From NCBI GenBank assembly GCA_013398175.1, contig VZRZ01008717.1, positions 172,989 to 236,988 on the forward strand: a DNA stretch of 64,000 nt, given 5' to 3'. The DNA is from Climacteris rufus (lineage: Eukaryota > Chordata > Aves > Passeriformes > Climacteridae). The notes beneath the pieces were generated by a model, which saw only the letters and a program-made list of their open reading frames with translations, ran no database searches and was not told the origin of the DNA. Made by a program: the position numbers and the translations under genes. Positions 11,161-22,788 of this stretch are shown here, piece by piece. Numbering within the stretch: the first letter of the stretch is position 1; the number at the start of each line of letters is the position of its first letter.

Positions 11161-13082
11161 TTTATATTTAAATCCTTCATTGAATTTGGAATTACAAATT
11201 CACTGATGTGGCCTTTTAGGCAAAGAATGACCTTCCAGTAAACCCACTGGAGGTTAAATCACCAGCCCCTGTCTTCTTGCTGTTGGGGCTCACGTTGGTT
11301 CTGAGTCCTTCTGGTCATCACTCTTTGACATCAGTTGGTTCTTCAATACTCAACAAAAATCACTTTTCTCAGTCTTTACAGACCAGTACCTCAGATCATA
11401 GAACCAATATTTCATCTTTATTATGGGGTGGAGGTAAAGAGTAGGTCCTGCCAAGTTTTGACTACAAAATATATTAAAATATTTTTCCATTCAGATTCAA
11501 AGCTCAATTATGTCCATATGGTTGTATTTTCTTTCTTTTTTTTCCCCCCTGAATCCAGAATTCTACACATATAAAGGCTCTAAAAAAAAGTCTATTGAAA
11601 TGAAAAATTATAGTATGAAAGAACTTGGACTGAATTAAAGTATTCAGAAAGAAAAATAATTTCACTGGTGGAACAGTAGTTTTAAGAATCCGTGTTTTGG
11701 TTCACTTCACTTACAACCAGGCAGCTGCTTTCACATTCCATCACAAAGATGATGGAGAACCTGAAAAGGTGAAAGAAGGGCAGCAGGATGGGAGAGGAAA
11801 GTTAAGAGAGCCAGAGCACAAAGGAAAATATATTTGGAAGAAGCTTCTACAAATTTATTGCTTGAAAAAGATCATGGAAGCCACCTCCCATTCCACAGTA
11901 TAATATCTTTATTCTTCATTCTTTACTGTCACTCAATTTCTTCCCCTGGAATCCCTTCTAAAACAAAGCAGCATGACACGATCACAAAAGGTTAGAAAAA
12001 AGGCCACGTGAATTCACATCTACACTCAGACCTTCAAATGGAAGGAGGATCTCAACAATTGTTATCTGATGATGTATTTGGAAACACATTAAAGAATAAA
12101 ATGCAGCCAAACAAAAAATAACGATCACTGAGCAAAAGCTGCTGTAAGAAGAACGACAATGCCAACCAGGAGATTGATTTTGTGTCATCTTTTACACAGA
12201 GGAGAATATTAGAAAGAGGAAGTCTGACAGACAAAATAAATTTGTGTTGGTTTGACTCTTCCACCCCCAATCAAATACTCAGGATCTATGGAGAAAAAGA
12301 CAGATAAGGGGAGAACAAAAAGAGAACGAGAAAAGAAAACAACAACAGAGCATCAGCCCCAAAATGAAAATCTGTCCTAATAAGGATCTGAATAATAAAG
12401 GCTCTTTATAAAACTAAAACCAATTTTAAAAGCCTTTACATTAGATAGAGGGATATCAAGTAATGAAGTAAATTTCATCCTACATCAACTAGGAAATGTC
12501 TTTTACCCAAGCCCTTGGAGGGCATCTTGGCTGGGTAGCAAAGCTCAGAGGTCTCAGCTTGGTCCTTCTTGAAACCATTTCACTTCAAAGCCCTTGGGGA
12601 GCCAGTTCCCTTCTCTACGAACTGGTAACATTAGTACTTGAAAGTCCTGCAGGACCTAGAATATTTAAAAAAAAAAAAAATGCTGATTTTGGCTACATCA
12701 TTCAGCAATACATCAGAAGAAAATCTACAATTCCATGTGGAGATCCACTCCCACATGAAAATTATGTTTTTTAGTACACTTAAATACCATCTGCAACTGA
12801 GATAAGGAACTAAAAGATACTCACAGAGCTTCAAAACATGCTCTTCAGTCACCCTCTCCCTCTAAAACTACCAAGTGCTAGAAAGAGCCACACCAAGAGG
12901 GTGCAAGAAAATATGTGGGTCTGATTAATTAATTATTCAATAAACACTTCCCAGGCCTATTTGGGTTGACATGGGAAGAATGAGCCCATGGGGCAGAGGA
13001 AAGCTCTGTGTCATGGGAGAAAAGGGGTGAGCAATGCAAGGTTAACACACATTTTTTCCACAAACTGGAGACCTACATAAGG
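11161..13082. other. Single-copy non-coding stretch
   Basis: No gene recognised; all frames under 95 aa. A 14-base poly-A lies at about 12666-12680. Confidence 0.55.
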
Positions 13083-13225
13083 CTCCAAGCCCCATCCAAC
13101 CCAGGAGTGTTCAAGGCCAGGTTGAATGGGGCTTGGAGACACCTGGTCCAGAGGGAGGTGTCCCTGCCATGGATGAACTTTCAAGTCCCTTCCAAAACCC
13201 AAACCATTCTGTGATTCTACGATTA
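13083..13225 (+). mobile_element. Short CR1 LINE 3' end with an inverted 5' stub
   Basis: From about 13101 the text is a plus-strand CR1 end (GAGTGTTCAAGGCCAGGTTG to CCATTCTGTGATTCTACG). The preceding 18 bases, 13083-13100 (CTCCAAGCCCCATCCAAC), are CR1 sequence in the opposite orientation. They pair with 13121-13138 at 17 of 18 positions. The insertion therefore begins with a small inverted piece of the same region. Confidence 0.85.
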
Positions 13226-16198
13226 GGCGCAAATGTACTTCAGACTTTACCTGAAGGCCTTTATAACGTGAGGTGACTTTTTTCCCCCTTTTATCTTCAT
13301 GGAATCTGCATTAGACCCTGAGGTTTTAGGCTGAAAGTTTCAGTGCAGAATTTATTTCACAGCTATTATAAGGTACATTACACTAATTAGGACACTCGTT
13401 ATGGCCTGCTCTGTGCCCTGTAATAAATCACACAGCACTATGGTCTGGGGTAAACACTGCCATACATCTCTGGACACCACTGCATGTTTGACCACTGCCA
13501 TAAATACAACTATTTCTGCAGTACAAGTATGATTGGCTACAGGGACTAATTTAGTACCATTTTCTTTCAGCACATAAACAGTGTAGTAAATTCTGTAGCT
13601 TCTAGGGAAAAAAAAAAAAAGAGGCAGCAGTGGGATTGCCTTCAGTGAAGCAGCATCAGTTGTATTTTTCCTTCAATAACACACCAATTGTTCTTCATTT
13701 TCCAAAAATATACTCACCATGTCATGTCTAGTGTGCAGTCAGAGAGAGGTTTCTGGCTTTCAAGCTTGTCACACCTGAGAAACTGAGGTGAAGGGAGGAC
13801 AGCAGGCTCAGGCTCATAGTTTTTTAATTCTTTGGTGGCATTATGAGCTTTCCTGCCAACTAAACCAACACAGGTTTGTTCATATACAAAAGCTCCATTT
13901 CAGAGGTGAATCTTATTCCATCAAAAGTGCTGAATTTCACACTATTCTTCATATTGGAAGGGGCGGGGGGAAGTCCTGACAAAATATTTCTGCAGAAGAG
14001 CAGCAGAGGTTGGATGCTCAATGGCCCCCACACACATGAAATGTGCCACCATGAGCCTGGCACACTTTTCCTGGGTGGGAAAGCATTACTCCAACATGCT
14101 CAGGCTCCAGGAGAGCAACTGGAACAATTTTACAGTCTGTGACAAAAAAAAAAAAAAAAACAAACAAGAGTTGGAGCATCACCTGAGAGTTAGAGCATCA
14201 CCCAAGTGGAGCAGCATGAATGGGTCCTGGGACTGGAAGGACTTAGTTTCATAACTAGATACCCAAAGTTAGTACAGTGTTCCAAGCTCACTGCTGACCT
14301 GGAACCACACAGTATCCATTGACTCATTGTCCTCCACTCCATCCATCCAAAAAGCAGTAAAAAAAAAATGCATGGACAAAAAAAAAAAGGTTCCACCCCA
14401 GATGTTGCCCCTCATAGATGATATTCCAGGTCAAGCCCCTGTTCCCCTCCCCATGGCAGAACTCACCAGAATGGACCATCACTTAAATAACCGGAATTTC
14501 CTCCACCCCCACTGGATACTCCAACAGAAAAACCATCCTGGAGAACTGCAAAGCACTGGTTGGGGTTTTGCCCTTCCTGGACACTCCACGTTCACCACTG
14601 GCACAGGAATCTCTGCTATCCATGTCTGCACTGAAACTTTTCTCCTCCGGCAAAATCCTGCTCTGTAGAACACACAGTGATTCCCAAACTGCTTTGAACA
14701 GATAAATCATGCCAGCACAGGTCTAGCAAAATGTTGTTGAGTTTTCATGGACAATCCCACAGGCAGGACAGCTCTGGTGCTGACCATATAGCATGGGGCC
14801 AGCAGAATGCCACCATTTACAAATGTGTCCTGGACACGAAGGACAAAATTGAGAGAGCAACAGCAACTTTGCCTCCAGATCTGCCTTACCCAGAGTGAAC
14901 TGGACTTGAAAGAACAACAAAGGAGAGTCCAAGCTCTCAGGAAAGCCACCAGAAAAAGAAATAGCTTTAATATCATGCAGATGACAAAGGGAGAAGGTAT
15001 TTTAAAAGGGGACCAGAAAATCTCATAGCAACAAGGAACCCAAATTCAGCAGGAAACCCCCTGACAGGCAGATGTGACAGCACAGACAGGAGATCAGGCA
15101 GAATGAGACAGCTGCTTAAAACTTCAAGGAATTGTGATTATGGCTTAGAGCCTACACTGGTATGGAAATAAAGGACAATAAAAGACATCTCCATGTTTCA
15201 AAGTGTTGAGAGGTGTCTCAGAGAGGTTTGGCCTTTGGCAAGTTTAAATGAGGAGATATTGATTAGCCCAGACTGGAGATGTGGTAGGATATGTACCACT
15301 AAAACCCCCTTGATTCCAGCGGGAGCCTTGTTCCATGAACTAAGAAAGAGGAGGATTCTCTGAAGTTGTCTTGTGCAGGTTCTGTAGATGGAGGAGAGAA
15401 CACCAACCAGGTTCCATGGGCTGAGGGATCGGGCTTCACAGCACAACACAAGCAAACATGACCACCCTCATGTACAGATTTGTTTGTCAGACCTAAACAG
15501 GCTCCTAAGAAGGCTTCTATATGTATTTTTATCTGAAGATCCTTCTTTGCATTGCAACCATAGTCAGGATTAACATTTCCACTACATTGAATTTGACAGT
15601 CAAGAGAAATGAATGTCAGCAGTCCAAGCAAGCAGATCACTCAACACACAAACCCCAGACAGCTCAACATGAACAAAAGCCAAAATGTTTTAGCTCTGCT
15701 GCCACTCCATTTTGACTCTTGAGGTTCTCCACGGCATTTCAGAGCTCAGCCACGACTTGTATTGCTGTTAAATGAGAATATTTTAAAAGGTGTGACGTCA
15801 ACAGCTGTTCCTTACAGCTGAGAGTAGAACTGTGTGGCACAACCACGGCAGCAAGTCCTTGACTTGCCCAAAGGACCAAAGTCCTTCAGAGAATTCTCAA
15901 ATAGGGCTCCAGCAGGAGCAAACACCAAAGCTGTTTGAAAACATCACACAGTTCTCTGCAGCTCTTCCTTTTAATAGCCAGAGAAACGTCCAACCATGAA
16001 CAATCCCCTGATATCCTGAAACAATCCTGCTACGGGCACTCCCACATGTAGAGGGTCAGCAAACCACTCCATCCCAACTCAAGGGGAAGAGCAAATTCCA
16101 GATGAAACCAATAGGAGATGATGGACATTAAGAATGGGCATCCCCACAATCATGCTGAGGTGAGGAGGTTGGACCACACAGGCAACAGCCACAGCAAT
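13226..16198. other. Single-copy non-coding stretch
   Basis: No gene recognised. Poly-A runs lie at 13607-13620 and 14144-14160. The block at 13350-13570 (TAATAAATCACACAGC, TAAACACTGCC and similar words) has the texture of a conserved non-coding element, unproven. Frames of 113 aa at 14327-14668 + and 15299-15640 - show no domain. Confidence 0.5.
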
Positions 16199-16306
16199 GG
16201 AATCACAGAATCACAGAATATCCTGAGTTGGAAGGGACCCATGAGGATCATCAAAGTTCATCCCCTGGCCCTGCACAGGACATCCCAGAAATCCCACTGT
16301 GTGCTT
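16199..16306 (-). mobile_element. CR1 LINE 3' end, 'TCCTGAGTTGGAAGGGACCC' subtype
   Basis: Two AATCACAG octamers are followed by ATCCTGAGTTGGAAGGGACCCATGAGGATCAT and CTGGCCCTGCACAGGACATCCC. This is the 3' end of a CR1 lineage distinct from the other copies in the window, and the only one of its type. Confidence 0.88.
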
Positions 16307-17092
16307 ACAGAGGTACCAAAGCCTGCTTGCACAGAAACACAGCAGTGCCAAAAAAAAAAAGCACTGAAACTTAGGATAGCAGTTTCCAGCTTCTCTTTCC
16401 CAGACACCCTAGAGACTCATATTACTTCCTCAATTACTTTGAGGGAACAGCCAAGGAAAACAAGGCTGTGGTCCAGACATCTCTGCTGAGCCCACAGGGA
16501 AGACTGGACAATGGTTAAAGGATTGCAAACCAGAAATTTGTTCAGAAAGAGAAAAATCCACAGCCTCAGATCTCCCACAGGAGTTGAGTGCTTTCCTGCT
16601 CTGTATAAATTTATGTTGTGTCCAACTGCAAGGCAGAAGTGGCCAAGTTGTGAAATGCAGGAGGAAATTTAGCCAACAAGCTACCACAGTGCATTGTTCC
16701 CGTGTCTGAAGGGAAACTTTAGAGCTGGATAGTTCTTCCTGGCCCAGGCAGGCAGTGAGCAGATACATGGGTGTCCAACTGCCTGTCCAGCTTGGGGCAT
16801 CTCCCTCAGCACCTCCAACCACTTCACTCAGCCCATTCTTGCTGAGGTGGAGGAGATTAAAAACCTCTGACATGAAGCCAACACATGGTGGAGACTGAGC
16901 AAACTTAAACTCACAGAACACACACTGCCATGAGCCAAAGGCAAAGGAGTTCATAAAACAGCCCTTTACCACATACAACCAGGCAGAACAGCTGCCTTCA
17001 TCCACCACTGCCAAGAGCTGCTTCCCTCACACCCACTCTGGGGCTGGACAGGAGCTACAATATTTAAAAACTGTGCAGTTTTTAATCATAGC
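16307..17092. other. Single-copy stretch with a 194-aa minus-strand frame
   Basis: The frame at 17014-16430 (-) is cysteine- and tryptophan-rich but has no signal, domain or repeat I recognise. It overlaps no splice pattern I could defend and is more likely chance than a gene. No repeat recognised. Confidence 0.45.
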
Positions 17093-17690
17093 ACCACAGA
17101 ATGGTTGGGGTTGGAAGGGACCTTAAAGACCATCTCATTCCAAATGCCTGCCATGGGCAGAGACACCATCCACTATCCCAGGTTGCTCAGGGCATCGTTG
17201 AACCTGGCCTTGGACACTTCCAAGGATGGGGTAGCAACAGCTTCTCTGGGCAACCTGTGCCAGAGCGTCACCACCCTCACAGGGAAGAATTTTTTCCTAA
17301 TGTCTAATATGACCTCTTTCAGTTTGAAGCCATCCCTCCTTGTCCTGTCACTTCAGGCCCTTAAAAAAAGTCCCTCACCATCTTTCCTGTAGGTTCCCTC
17401 CAAGTGCTGGAAGGCCACAACTAGGTCACCTTGAAGCCTTCTCTTCTCCAGGTTGAGCAGTCCCAGTTCTCTCAGCCTTTCCTCACAGCAGAGCTGGTCC
17501 ATCCCTCTCATCATCTTAGTGGCCTCCTCTGGACTGGCTCCAGCAGCTCCATGTCCTTCCTGTGCTGGGACCCCAGGGCTGGGTGCAGCTCTGCAGGTGG
17601 GCTTTTACTAGAGCAGAGCAGAGGGGCAGAATTCCCCCCTTCCCTACTGTCCACCTTGCTGTGGATGCAACCCAGGAGCAAATGAATGGG
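17093..17690 (-). mobile_element. CR1 LINE 3' fragment, longest contiguous copy (about 600 bp)
   Basis: On the plus strand it reads in reverse from CACAGAATGGTTGGGGTTGGAAGG, through CTTCTCTGGGCAACCTGTGCC, CTTCTCTTCTCCAGGTTGAGC and TGGCCTCCTCTGGACTGGCTCC, to AGGGCTGGGTGCAGCTCTGCAG. It thus extends further into ORF2 than the neighbouring copies. The antisense 68-aa frame at 17101-17307 is again present. The left tail octamers are worn. Confidence 0.93.
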
Positions 17691-17931
17691 GAATGTGAGG
17701 GCTGCATTTCCTCTTGAGGAAAGGAGCTTCTTTGCAGGCTGGGGGTCACCAAGGTTCTCCACAGTCAAGAGCCTACAAGCAATGGACCCATGTCCAATCA
17801 CAAACATGGAGAAGATCAAGAAGACCAGGACATCCTTCAAAATCAGTTTTTTTTAATGCTGCAACAGTGATGCTTTAAGCTTGGCAGGAGTGAAGACACA
17901 TTTAAGGACCAGGGGATGAATATGCACCATG

Positions 17932-18308
17932 GGAATTTCTCAGCCTGGAGAAGAGAAGGTTCCAGGCAGACCTTAGAGCACATTCCAGTACTAAAAGCAG
18001 CTACAAAAGAGCTGGAGAGGAACTTTCTTCAGGGGCATTGAAGTGATAGGACAGGGGGTAAATGACTTCAAACTGAAAGCAGGTGAAGTTAGACTAGAGA
18101 TAAGGCAGAAATTCTTCCCTATGAGGGTGGTGAGGCACTGGCACAGTTTGCCCAGAGAAGCTGTGGATGTCCCATCCCTGAAAGTGTTCAAGAACAGGTT
18201 AGATGGGGCTTGGAGAAACCTGGTGTAGTGGAAGGTGTCCCTGCCCATGGCAGGGGGTTGGAGAAGATGTTCTTTAAGGTCCCTTCCAACCCAAACCATT
18301 CTGTGATG
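17932..18308 (+). mobile_element. CR1 LINE 3' fragment (about 375 bp)
   Basis: It runs from TCTCAGCCTGGAGAAGAGAAGG to CCCAACCCAAACCATTCTGTGATG. The ORF2 tail is still open at 18043-18228, with FKLKAGEVRLEIRQKFF and LPREAVDVPSLKVF readable. It lies about 240 bp from the minus-strand CR1 to its left. Confidence 0.93.
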
Positions 18309-19694
18309 AAGAACCTGGTTATTTCCCACGAGCTGGGCTAATCCAACAAGGAAAGCATCCAGATATGTACCTGGAGATACAGCCACAAAAGCATAACCTG
18401 AAATAGCTCTGTCTTCATCATAACCTCACTACAAGATATCCAAGATGCTGGCTGAGGACATGCATGGAATTGAGACTTTGACTACAAATTCCCCAACAGC
18501 AAGATCCAAATAGTCCCAACCTCTTGGCAACTTAAAAATAAGAGTGGATACTCATTAAACATCCCATATTTCTTTTTCTAACTCACTCAAATGTTCATTG
18601 ATTTCTTTCTACAGAGGAGAAACTCTCCCAGTTTTCCATTTGAGCAGAGGAATTGAAAAGCTCATACAACTGCATATAGAAACAAAGCAGCCCTGTAGCT
18701 ACACCTCTCTCAGAAAGGAGATTAAGTGCCACCAGTAAAGCTATTATGTTATCTGAAGGTCTGTGGGATATATTTGCATTCAATGTATTAAAATAAAGGT
18801 GCAATTACTTTAAGTAAACAGGTGCAAAGCTTTTAAAACACGGAGTTGTATTTTATAACACAGCCCAGGGTTTCCTCAGAACATCCACAGCCAGAAACAG
18901 GACCAAAAAAAAGCCACAGGAGGACTTAATCATAAAAGACAGAAAAGTCAAGGTTAGTTTTATCCAGGTCATGACTTTTCAAAAGTTGGGATTTTGTTTG
19001 TTTTCCTCTCATTAGAGGAAGACGCTACTGCAGAAACTGTGGAAAAATTATGGGTGGGTTCACAGCACGGGTCCCTGTCAGTGCACTTCTCCTTGGATAA
19101 CATCAGATCCTTGCAAACCCTGTCAGAGCACTGCCAAAGCAGATTTAACTGGGTGTGACAGAGTCAGAAAGCTCTTCACCATCAAAATCAGTTATGACAT
19201 AATACAAAGTCTATCAACTTTCAGTCCTGTAAATATTAACTTCCAAAAGCTATTGCAAAACACAATCTTTTGGGTTTTTTTTTAAGTAGAAAATTGTTTA
19301 TCGTTTCAATACCATTCAACTCCTCTACTACCCAACTTTTTTCCTCTTCTTGTTCTCTTATAAATAACTACAAATCCATATTTTTAGAAAATATTGCAAA
19401 TAACCCCTCAGCCTGTAGATTGTCCTCCCCCCACCCATATTCATCTCTCACCATATGTAAGTACCTGCTAATTAGACAATAAAATTCCATGGTTTGCTTT
19501 GAATTATGGCTACCCTATAGCAGCAGCAGAGACTACATTGGTAATTGTCTTCTTAGAAGACAATTTGAACTGCTGATCACAAATGTCATATATGCGAGTG
19601 GCTGTGAGAGAAAACACCACTCAGTCCAGCCAAAGCAAACAGCCTCTGCAGAGGAGGTCTGGGAAAACTTCACCTCAGCCAAGGAACAGCATTT
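18309..19694. other. Single-copy non-coding stretch
   Basis: AT-rich, nothing recognised; frames under 85 aa. Confidence 0.55.
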
Positions 19695-19829
19695 AGAATC
19701 ATGGAATGGTTTGAGTTGGAAGGGACCTTAAAGAACATCTTGCTCCAACCCCTTGCCATGGGCAGGGACACCTTCCACTAGCTCAGGTTGCTCAGAGCTC
19801 CATCCAAACTGGCCTTGAACACTCTAAGA
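19695..19829 (-). mobile_element. CR1 LINE, short 3' end (about 135 bp)
   Basis: Reads in reverse as AGAATCATGGAATGGTTTGAGTTGG..CCTTCCACTAGCTCAGGTTGCTC..CTGGCCTTGAACACT. Faces the plus-strand copy that starts 30 bp later. Confidence 0.92.
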
Positions 19830-19858
19830 ACCATTTTCTTCTAAAAATCCCCACTGCA

Positions 19859-20157
19859 TTTACAAGAAAGATGGGGAGAAGCTTTTCAGCAGGGCCTGTT
19901 GTTATAGGACAAGAGGTAATGGTTTTAAGCAAAATGGAGGTCGACAAGGATTAGATGTAAGAAAGAAATTTTTTACAGTGTTGATGGTAAAACACTGGAA
20001 AAAGCTTCCCAGAGAGGTGGTGGATGCCCCATGCCTGGAAACTTTCAAGGTCAGATTAGATGGGGCACTGAGCAACATGATCTGGTTGAAGATGTCCCTG
20101 ATCATTGGACTTGGTGACCTTTAATGGCCCCTTCTAACCTGAACTATTCTATGGTTC
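19859..20157 (+). mobile_element. CR1 LINE 3' fragment (about 300 bp)
   Basis: It starts at TACAAGAAAGATGGGGAG in the ORF2 tail and ends CCTTCTAACCTGAACTATTCTATGG. It contains GAGAGGTGGTGGATGCCCC, a subtype variant of the GAGAAGCTGTGGCTGCCCC seen elsewhere. Confidence 0.9.
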
Positions 20158-20209
20158 GTGTCTTGTAGAGTTTTCCAGCACTGAGCTTCTTTGCTTAACC
20201 TGCTTCCAC

Positions 20210-20387
20210 TGTAGACACAGGAGGGAAAGGAAAAGGAAGGGGAAAAAAAAAGAAAAATGGAAGTACAGGAAGGAAGGAAAAGGGAGAAAAAGAGAAAAAA
20301 AGGTAAGGTGGGTCTGTAGACACTAAGGGAAAGGAAAAGAGAGGAGAAGAACAGGAAAAGGAAGGGAAGGGAAGGAAAAGGAAATTA
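20210..20387. repeat. Polypurine tract with a 105-bp duplicated start
   Basis: About 170 bp of almost pure G and A (GGAAAGG/AAGGAAGG words). The tract begins TGTAGACAC..GGGAAAGGAAAAG at 20210, and the same start recurs at 20315, so the tract is two diverged units with period 105. Such tracts can adopt triplex structures in vitro. Confidence 0.85.
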
Positions 20388-21560
20388 TCTAGCACAGTGT
20401 TTTCCTTGTCCAACAAGGTATGGGGCTATTTAAAAATACAGTGATATGCCAACTTTACTAATTCCTACAAAAATCTATGTCCCCAGCCACAGGTTTTTGT
20501 TTGCCAATAGAGGTCTTCCATGTGCTTTAGTTAACTGAGCTTTGGTCGATACATGACGTAATTTTATGTATTTTTATCATAAAAATGCCTCCAGCATGAC
20601 AATAGGCTGGTTCTAAATGCAGGGGAGGAAACAGACTGTTCAATGCCCCTGGCAACAGCTTAATGGGAAAGCACAGATATTTTAAATTGCTTTTTAATCA
20701 CCTCTAGATATTTCACCCCCCGAATTGCAACTACTTACTGAACAACTGTACCTTATTGAGAACGAGCAATGCCAGTGGGCACAGACAATATTTCGCATTT
20801 GGCAAAGGTGCTCTGATCCCAATGCGGCCTTTGGAATAATATTCACACTCGACAGCACTGAAGTTGAGCCTTTTCAATTCTCTGTTTGCAAGTTTTATTT
20901 ATTTTTTTCTGCATTTATTTATTTTTATGTTCAGTTTAAAAAAAAATAGATTTCTTTATCTCCTTTCCAGCTGCTCTCTCAAAACAGACAGAGAACACTT
21001 TTTTCTAATTCAAAATATAGTTCTAACTCAAAAGTTTCCAAGACAAGGTCCTTCCTGGCTGGCCAGCTCAAGCCAGAGCAGATCATCTCAGGCAATTATA
21101 TTGCTGAGGAGACTGGGACTGATGACATGAGTCAACCTGTAGAACCACATTAAAACAACAAACATTGATTCAAAACATGCTGAAATACTGAAACGCTCTC
21201 CCTAAGCAAGAGGCACTGTGCCATGGCCTCTCCCCTTCATTATCTTGACCCTCCTTGACTTTATGAACTCCCCTGCCCTGCTACAGGTTACACCCGTCTA
21301 GAAAATGAGGGTGGGAAGAGGAGTTGAGTTGAGAAGTCACAAAGAATTTCAAAGTTTCATCAGCATTTCGAATTTTATAGAAAATCCGTCATTTTAGAAG
21401 AGAGTGATGTCTTTTCCCTAGGAATTTGTATAACAGATTTGGATAGTGCCACAGGGTTTCCTTCTCTTACTGTTTGATGCTGGGTAAGTAACTTTTGGGC
21501 TCTGGAGACCATTGCTGTGCAATCACTGCTTGTTTGCCTTCCCTTCTGCTCTGTGGCTGC
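20388..21560. other. Single-copy stretch with a CpG-retaining block
   Basis: No gene recognised. The region 20540-20880 keeps about eight CpGs in 340 bp and many AT-rich homeobox-like words (TAATTTTATG, TTTTAATCA). It is a candidate conserved element. Confidence 0.4.
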
Positions 21561-21675
21561 CAACACAATCCTCTTCCAAACCTACACACAGTTCAACATT
21601 GTGATCCATCTCTGAGGGATGCTGATCACAATGTTGAACTGCATGTAGGTTTGGAAGAGGGTTATGTTGTTGGAA
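21561..21675. repeat. Long inverted repeat (hairpin), 37-bp arms and 17-bp loop
   Basis: The left arm 21570-21606 (starting CCTCTTCCAAACCTAC) is the reverse complement of 21624-21660 (ending GTAGGTTTGGAAGAGG) with about two mismatches. Weaker pairing extends outward over CCAACACAAT and TTATGTTGTTGG. The arms are not CR1 sequence. The stem is long enough to look like a microRNA precursor, but a snap-back duplication explains it equally well. Confidence 0.9.
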
Positions 21676-21732
21676 CAAGATGATCTTTGAGGTCCTTTCC
21701 AACCCAAACCATTTTATGGATTCCATGATTCC
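21670..21732 (+). mobile_element. CR1 LINE, minimal 3' end (about 60 bp)
   Basis: TTGGAACAAGATGATCTTTGAGG to CCTTTCCAACCCAAACCATTTTATGG and a final octamer. It abuts the right arm of the hairpin. Confidence 0.88.
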
Positions 21733-22788
21733 CCAAGCACCCACTCTAACACCACCCCTTACATGGTATCTGCATCTTTAAATACCTTAAATACCGTGAG
21801 AAGACAGAAAAGAAGAGGAAAGATCTCAACCATGGCTTCATAAGATAACCTCAAATTTGCAGCAAGCAACCTGGACAGCTGCCACCTCATTCAGCTGAAA
21901 GACAAATACATTCAGCCTTTTGGATCGCTAAAGGCAGAAGTCACTCATATCAGCTTCTTCCTTGCTGCTCAGGGAAAAAAAGGGACATCTGGATTTATCT
22001 CTTTTGCAGGTATCTCACATGACACCAGCTCTAGGTTCATCCCAAACCAGCATAGGAACCTGCCTGTGTGCAGAGGAGGTGTTCTCAAAACACACCAAAA
22101 TAACCCAAACCTGGCAACAGGGAGCAAACAGAATGTTGCAAGGACCAGGGATGCAGATAATTCAAAATATGCTGATGTGCCCTGAAAAATGGAGGCTACA
22201 GCCAAAATGTCTGGCCTGACACAGGACAGATTCACTGGCAGCTCACTGCAGAAATTAAGGTCGTTGCACAGATGTCTTTGCCTTGAGACAAGGAGGCACC
22301 TGCTCTTATTCATGGAACATGAGTTTCTGTAAATTCCAGGTCAAAAGAGAAAAATTAATCCCTCTCCTTTAAAAAATGGATGCATTAATAAACGCAGTTA
22401 AATCTTCAACACTCTCATAGGATCCCAACCAGAAGTTGGCAGCCATTTGATAGAGGAAGGGCAAAGACAGTTTCATCTTTCCCCCACTCCACTTTAACAA
22501 CAAAAGAGGACATTGGTAGTCTGGGAAAGAGATGACTTGTGAAGTTGCCACAGTGTGAGAAGTAGAAACAGCATTGAATTTCCATATCCACATGTTTTCA
22601 GGTGCTGGTGCTTGGTCCAAACACCTGCACAGCACAGGAAAGCTTCCATCAATCTCTTAATACACAATGGAAATTAATCTCATTTTTTGAAGATTACAAA
22701 CATCCAGAAGCTGTCCTTAGCAATAGCTACTGCAATAACTCTAATTTCACTTCCCTGTATTCCCCCACGTCTCAAGGGGAAAAAAAAT
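21733..22788. other. Single-copy non-coding stretch
   Basis: No gene or repeat recognised; frames under 115 aa on both strands. Confidence 0.55.

Noticed and set aside
16430..17014. 194-aa minus-strand open frame as a gene
   Set aside because: No signal peptide, domain or repeat structure I could recognise; no supporting context. Kept only as a note.
20195..20416. 73-aa minus frame rich in F, P and S
   Set aside because: Translation of the polypurine/polypyrimidine tract; not a protein.
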